From Caldifarciminota bacterium (GTDB lineage: Bacteria > Hydrothermota > Hydrothermia > B15-G9 > WFZT01): a stretch of 6,917 bases of DNA. The stretch is taken from the NCBI GenBank assembly GCA_026986235.1, contig JALSOY010000247.1:1-6917 (forward strand), in the 5' to 3' direction. The notes beneath the pieces are model-generated. The model searched no databases and was not told where the DNA came from. It saw only the letters and a list, made by a program, of their open reading frames with translations. The translations under genes were made by a program, and so were the position numbers. Of the stretch, positions 4,685-6,917 are shown one piece after another (within the stretch, counting starts at the first letter, position 1; each line of letters opens with the position of its first letter).

Positions 4685-6917
4685 TCAAGCTTCAGGGAGG
4701 CCTTTCACGCCGATACTTTCAAAGAGAGGAACGAGGTAGGGAGACCTGAGTACAATCTCCGTCTTTACCTTTTTGTTGTCAATGGTTTCAAGCCCTTTTC
4801 GTGCCCACAAGAGGCTTGCCGACAAAAGATCACCACTTCCCTTTTCCCCTACAACAAGCTGGTGCACAAATTTGTTGAAATATAACATCGCTCGCTCAAA
4901 AGGCGATAGCTGGTTGTAATGCTCATTAATAACCTCAAGAACATCCGACGGAATTTTCTTGTAACCCATGTTGGCAAATAAGAAAAGAACAAAGTTGGCA
5001 ATCCTGTATATAAATCCTTCGTTGGTTTTCCGGGACAGGGTATCCTCAAAAAGTGAGAATGCTTGACCTGGCTTACCCGTCATCATGTAGTGCAGGATGC
5101 GTATAAAGTTGAAAATCGGGTGGGAATACCTCTCAGTTTCTCTTAAAAGGTCCCTGAGATTCCTTCTTTCTCCCGTGAGGTAGTAATTTATGGCTTCAAG
5201 TACATAATGTCTGGAGAGCTTTTCACCGGACTGAAACTTCTGGAGCATCCTTCTGGATGTTACTATGTCTTTTAACATTGGCGCGAAGTTCCCACTTTTC
5301 AGATAAACCAGAGCCCTGTGGTAGAGACAGGATGCCCTTAGACTGAAGTCAGAAAGCTCGTCATTACAGATCTGGTCAGTCAGTGCCAGAATTTCGTCAA
5401 GAAAGTCGTAGTTGGAGTAGGCTCTAACGAGCTCGTAAAGCATCCATTCGGACAGATTACCCTTTTCCCTGAGTGAGTTGTACTGTGGAAGCATTTTCTT
5501 TATAAAGGCCTTATAAGCGTCAATGTCTGGATTGGTTTCAAAATTAAGGTTTAAAAAGGCAAGGCGTGAGAAAAATTCCTCCTTCTCAAGTCCTCTAACT
5601 CTCGAGATAAATGCCGCAGTGGCATAGGTGGATCCGGCCTTTTCCATGTCACCAAGCTGCTCTCTGGCCTGAGCTTTCAAAATCAGGGATTCGATATATG
5701 CCCGCATGTCCCCGTTTCTCTTAAGAGGCCACCTGTTATTTTCAACCTTCTCGATTACCTCTCCGTATTTTCCCTCTTTCAGGAGGGATTTTATTTCGTA
5801 AAGGAGAAAGTTGACCCAATGGATACCGGGAGATCTGATGGAAGCCCGCGTATCCCTTGCAAGGCGACGGGAAAAATCGTACCTCCCTGAGTGGAATAGT
5901 TTTTTTAAAAAGTCCTGTTTCCAGAAAAGCAGCTTGCCCGATACTGCGGGAGAATTTACCAGTTCCACGAGTTCTCCGAGAAGTCTATCGTCCAGGTCCT
6001 TCTGTGATATCAGTCTGTTTAAAAGGCGTTTGCCACTTTCATAATCACCACTCTCGAAATACAGCTTTATACCTGGCAGGAGGTAATCCTGCTCATCACT
6101 CAGGGAAATTTTCCCTGCGAGCCTTCTGTAGAGCTCCCCGCCTCTCCTCGGCTCCCTCATTGACTCCTTTTTCAGAACTTCGGCTATAATAGGATCCCTT
6201 ATTTTCAATCTGGGACCCTCGACGGTGATAAAACCGTAGAACATCAGCTCAGAGAGAACTTCAAGGAGGTCATCGTCTTCGATGAGCCGGGTGAGGAAGT
6301 TGACCTCAAGGTCTCCAAGGATATGGAGAATTTTTAGCACCTCAAAAGCACGGGTGGTAAGAAGATGCATGTTTTCCCTGATTCTTTCACGGTACCAGTT
6401 CTCAATTTCTTTTTCAAAACCCTCTTTAAACTCCCATCTCGAGTCTTCGTAGGCGATATAGTTTTTCCTGATGAGATGGTCAAGGAGAGCCCTGGTTTTT
6501 GAGGGCAACCCTTCCGTAATTTTTCGAATTTTCCGTGCCACCTCTTCAGGGACGGGACCACCGAGCAGTAGGGTTATCAACCTGGCAGTTTCCCTAACAT
6601 CAAGCGGGTTTATGACATAAATTCTCGTGGAGGGAAGGTTTTTTAACCTTTCGACAAGATCCTTAATCTCTGATTTAAACGCTACATTCGATGGATCCGC
6701 ACTTAGAATTGTGAAAAAGGGGATATCCAGAGGTACTTTCTGAAGAGTGGATACTAAAAGAGAGAGTGATTTTGTGTCCGAATATTCGATGTTTGGGAAT
6801 GTGAGAAAAATGTGGTTCTCAAGGGCAAGCTGGGTGATAAGCTTTGTGGCAAAGTCAACCAGGAGGTCACCACTTTTCACAGTGAGGGATTCGAGGAAAT
6901 TCATGATACTCTGCCTT
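4685..6917 (-). CDS. STAND/AAA-type NTPase-like protein with helical TPR-like C-terminus, 5' end cut by window edge
   Basis: Specific function not recognised. The frame runs open off the right edge; the first visible ATG (6904) falls inside a domain, so the true start is outside. Numbering from that Met (739 residues to the stop): 15-54 (LLVDFATKLI, then HIFLTFPNIEYSDTKSLSLL) aligns with the region around Walker B of AAA_16/MalT-like NTPases (typically LVLDDLHWADPASLALL), but the two acidic residues are Pro37-Asn38. Residues 62-70 resemble the sensor-1 strand, 94-148 (RIYVINPLDVRETARLITLLLGG, given in part, then ITEGLP at 129-134) the following helical lid. About 184-245 looks like a winged helix (EVLKILHILGDLEV, then LLEVLSELMFYGFITVEG). 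The remaining 490 residues are helix-rich with TPR-like pieces (AREQLGDMEKAGSTYATAA near 410-428). Walker A, and perhaps an N-terminal kinase or DNA-binding domain, would lie beyond the window. No signal peptide or membrane segment is visible. A regulatory or signalling scaffold is likely, by family analogy only. Confidence 0.7.
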   Translation of the reverse strand, partial: RQSIMNFLESLTVKSGDLLVDFATKLITQLALENHIFLTFPNIEYSDTKSLSLLVSTLQKVPLDIPFFTILSADPSNVAFKSEIKDLVERLKNLPSTRIYVINPLDVRETARLITLLLGGPVPEEVARKIRKITEGLPSKTRALLDHLIRKNYIAYEDSRWEFKEGFEKEIENWYRERIRENMHLLTTRAFEVLKILHILGDLEVNFLTRLIEDDDLLEVLSELMFYGFITVEGPRLKIRDPIIAEVLKKESMREPRRGGELYRRLAGKISLSDEQDYLLPGIKLYFESGDYESGKRLLNRLISQKDLDDRLLGELVELVNSPAVSGKLLFWKQDFLKKLFHSGRYDFSRRLARDTRASIRSPGIHWVNFLLYEIKSLLKEGKYGEVIEKVENNRWPLKRNGDMRAYIESLILKAQAREQLGDMEKAGSTYATAAFISRVRGLEKEEFFSRLAFLNLNFETNPDIDAYKAFIKKMLPQYNSLREKGNLSEWMLYELVRAYSNYDFLDEILALTDQICNDELSDFSLRASCLYHRALVYLKSGNFAPMLKDIVTSRRMLQKFQSGEKLSRHYVLEAINYYLTGERRNLRDLLRETERYSHPIFNFIRILHYMMTGKPGQAFSLFEDTLSRKTNEGFIYRIANFVLFLFANMGYKKIPSDVLEVINEHYNQLSPFERAMLYFNKFVHQLVVGEKGSGDLLSASLLWARKGLETIDNKKVKTEIVLRSPYLVPLFESIGVKGLPEA

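Noticed and set aside
6902..6904. ATG at 6904 as the start of the large NTPase-like gene
   Set aside because: The frame continues to the window edge and this Met lies just before Walker B of an NTPase-like domain; Walker A must be upstream.

Overview
This 6.9-kb window is bacterial chromosomal DNA with two convergent gene groups separated by a repeat-rich 535-bp spacer. Bacterial identity is supported by a Complex I NADH-binding subunit (NuoF), FolK, a bacterial-type TsaB and a RimI acetyltransferase. Against that background the S-adenosylmethionine synthetase is of the archaeal type. Arg codons are often AGA/AGG (for example the RRR of RimI is AGA-AGG-AGG) and the proteins are rich in Lys and Glu. 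Both traits hint at a thermophile or a deep-branching or uncultured lineage, but this is only an inference and I cannot name the organism.

Left part, plus strand: a nuoF gene almost complete at its 5' end (its start lies just outside the window) is followed with no gap by folK (7,8-dihydropterin pyrophosphokinase). A weak hairpin plus T-run follows folK.

Middle, about 1769-2303: no credible gene. Positions 1911-2234 are a mosaic of C-run/G-run hairpins. They include a 33-bp perfect direct repeat whose copies start 170 bp apart, inside two diverged composite units of about 104 bp. The array lies between two converging 3' ends, so it is not a promoter for either flanking gene.

Right part, minus strand, in transcription order: (1) a large protein cut by the right window edge, which looks like the C-terminal part of a STAND/AAA-type NTPase followed by a winged-helix-like segment and a long helical, TPR-like region; (2) after an 86-bp gap with a plausible promoter and a strong Shine-Dalgarno, the archaeal-type methionine adenosyltransferase; (3) 2 bp later tsaB (tRNA t6A synthesis); (4) rimI (N-acetylation of ribosomal protein S18), overlapping tsaB by 53 bp. 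MAT-tsaB-rimI form one tight operon joining methyl-donor supply to tRNA and ribosome modification.

The points most worth a second look are the hairpin-repeat array, the degenerate Walker B of the large NTPase-like protein, and the archaeal-type MAT placed in a bacterial t6A/RimI operon. I found no CRISPR array, tRNA, rRNA, insertion sequence or clearly undescribed system.
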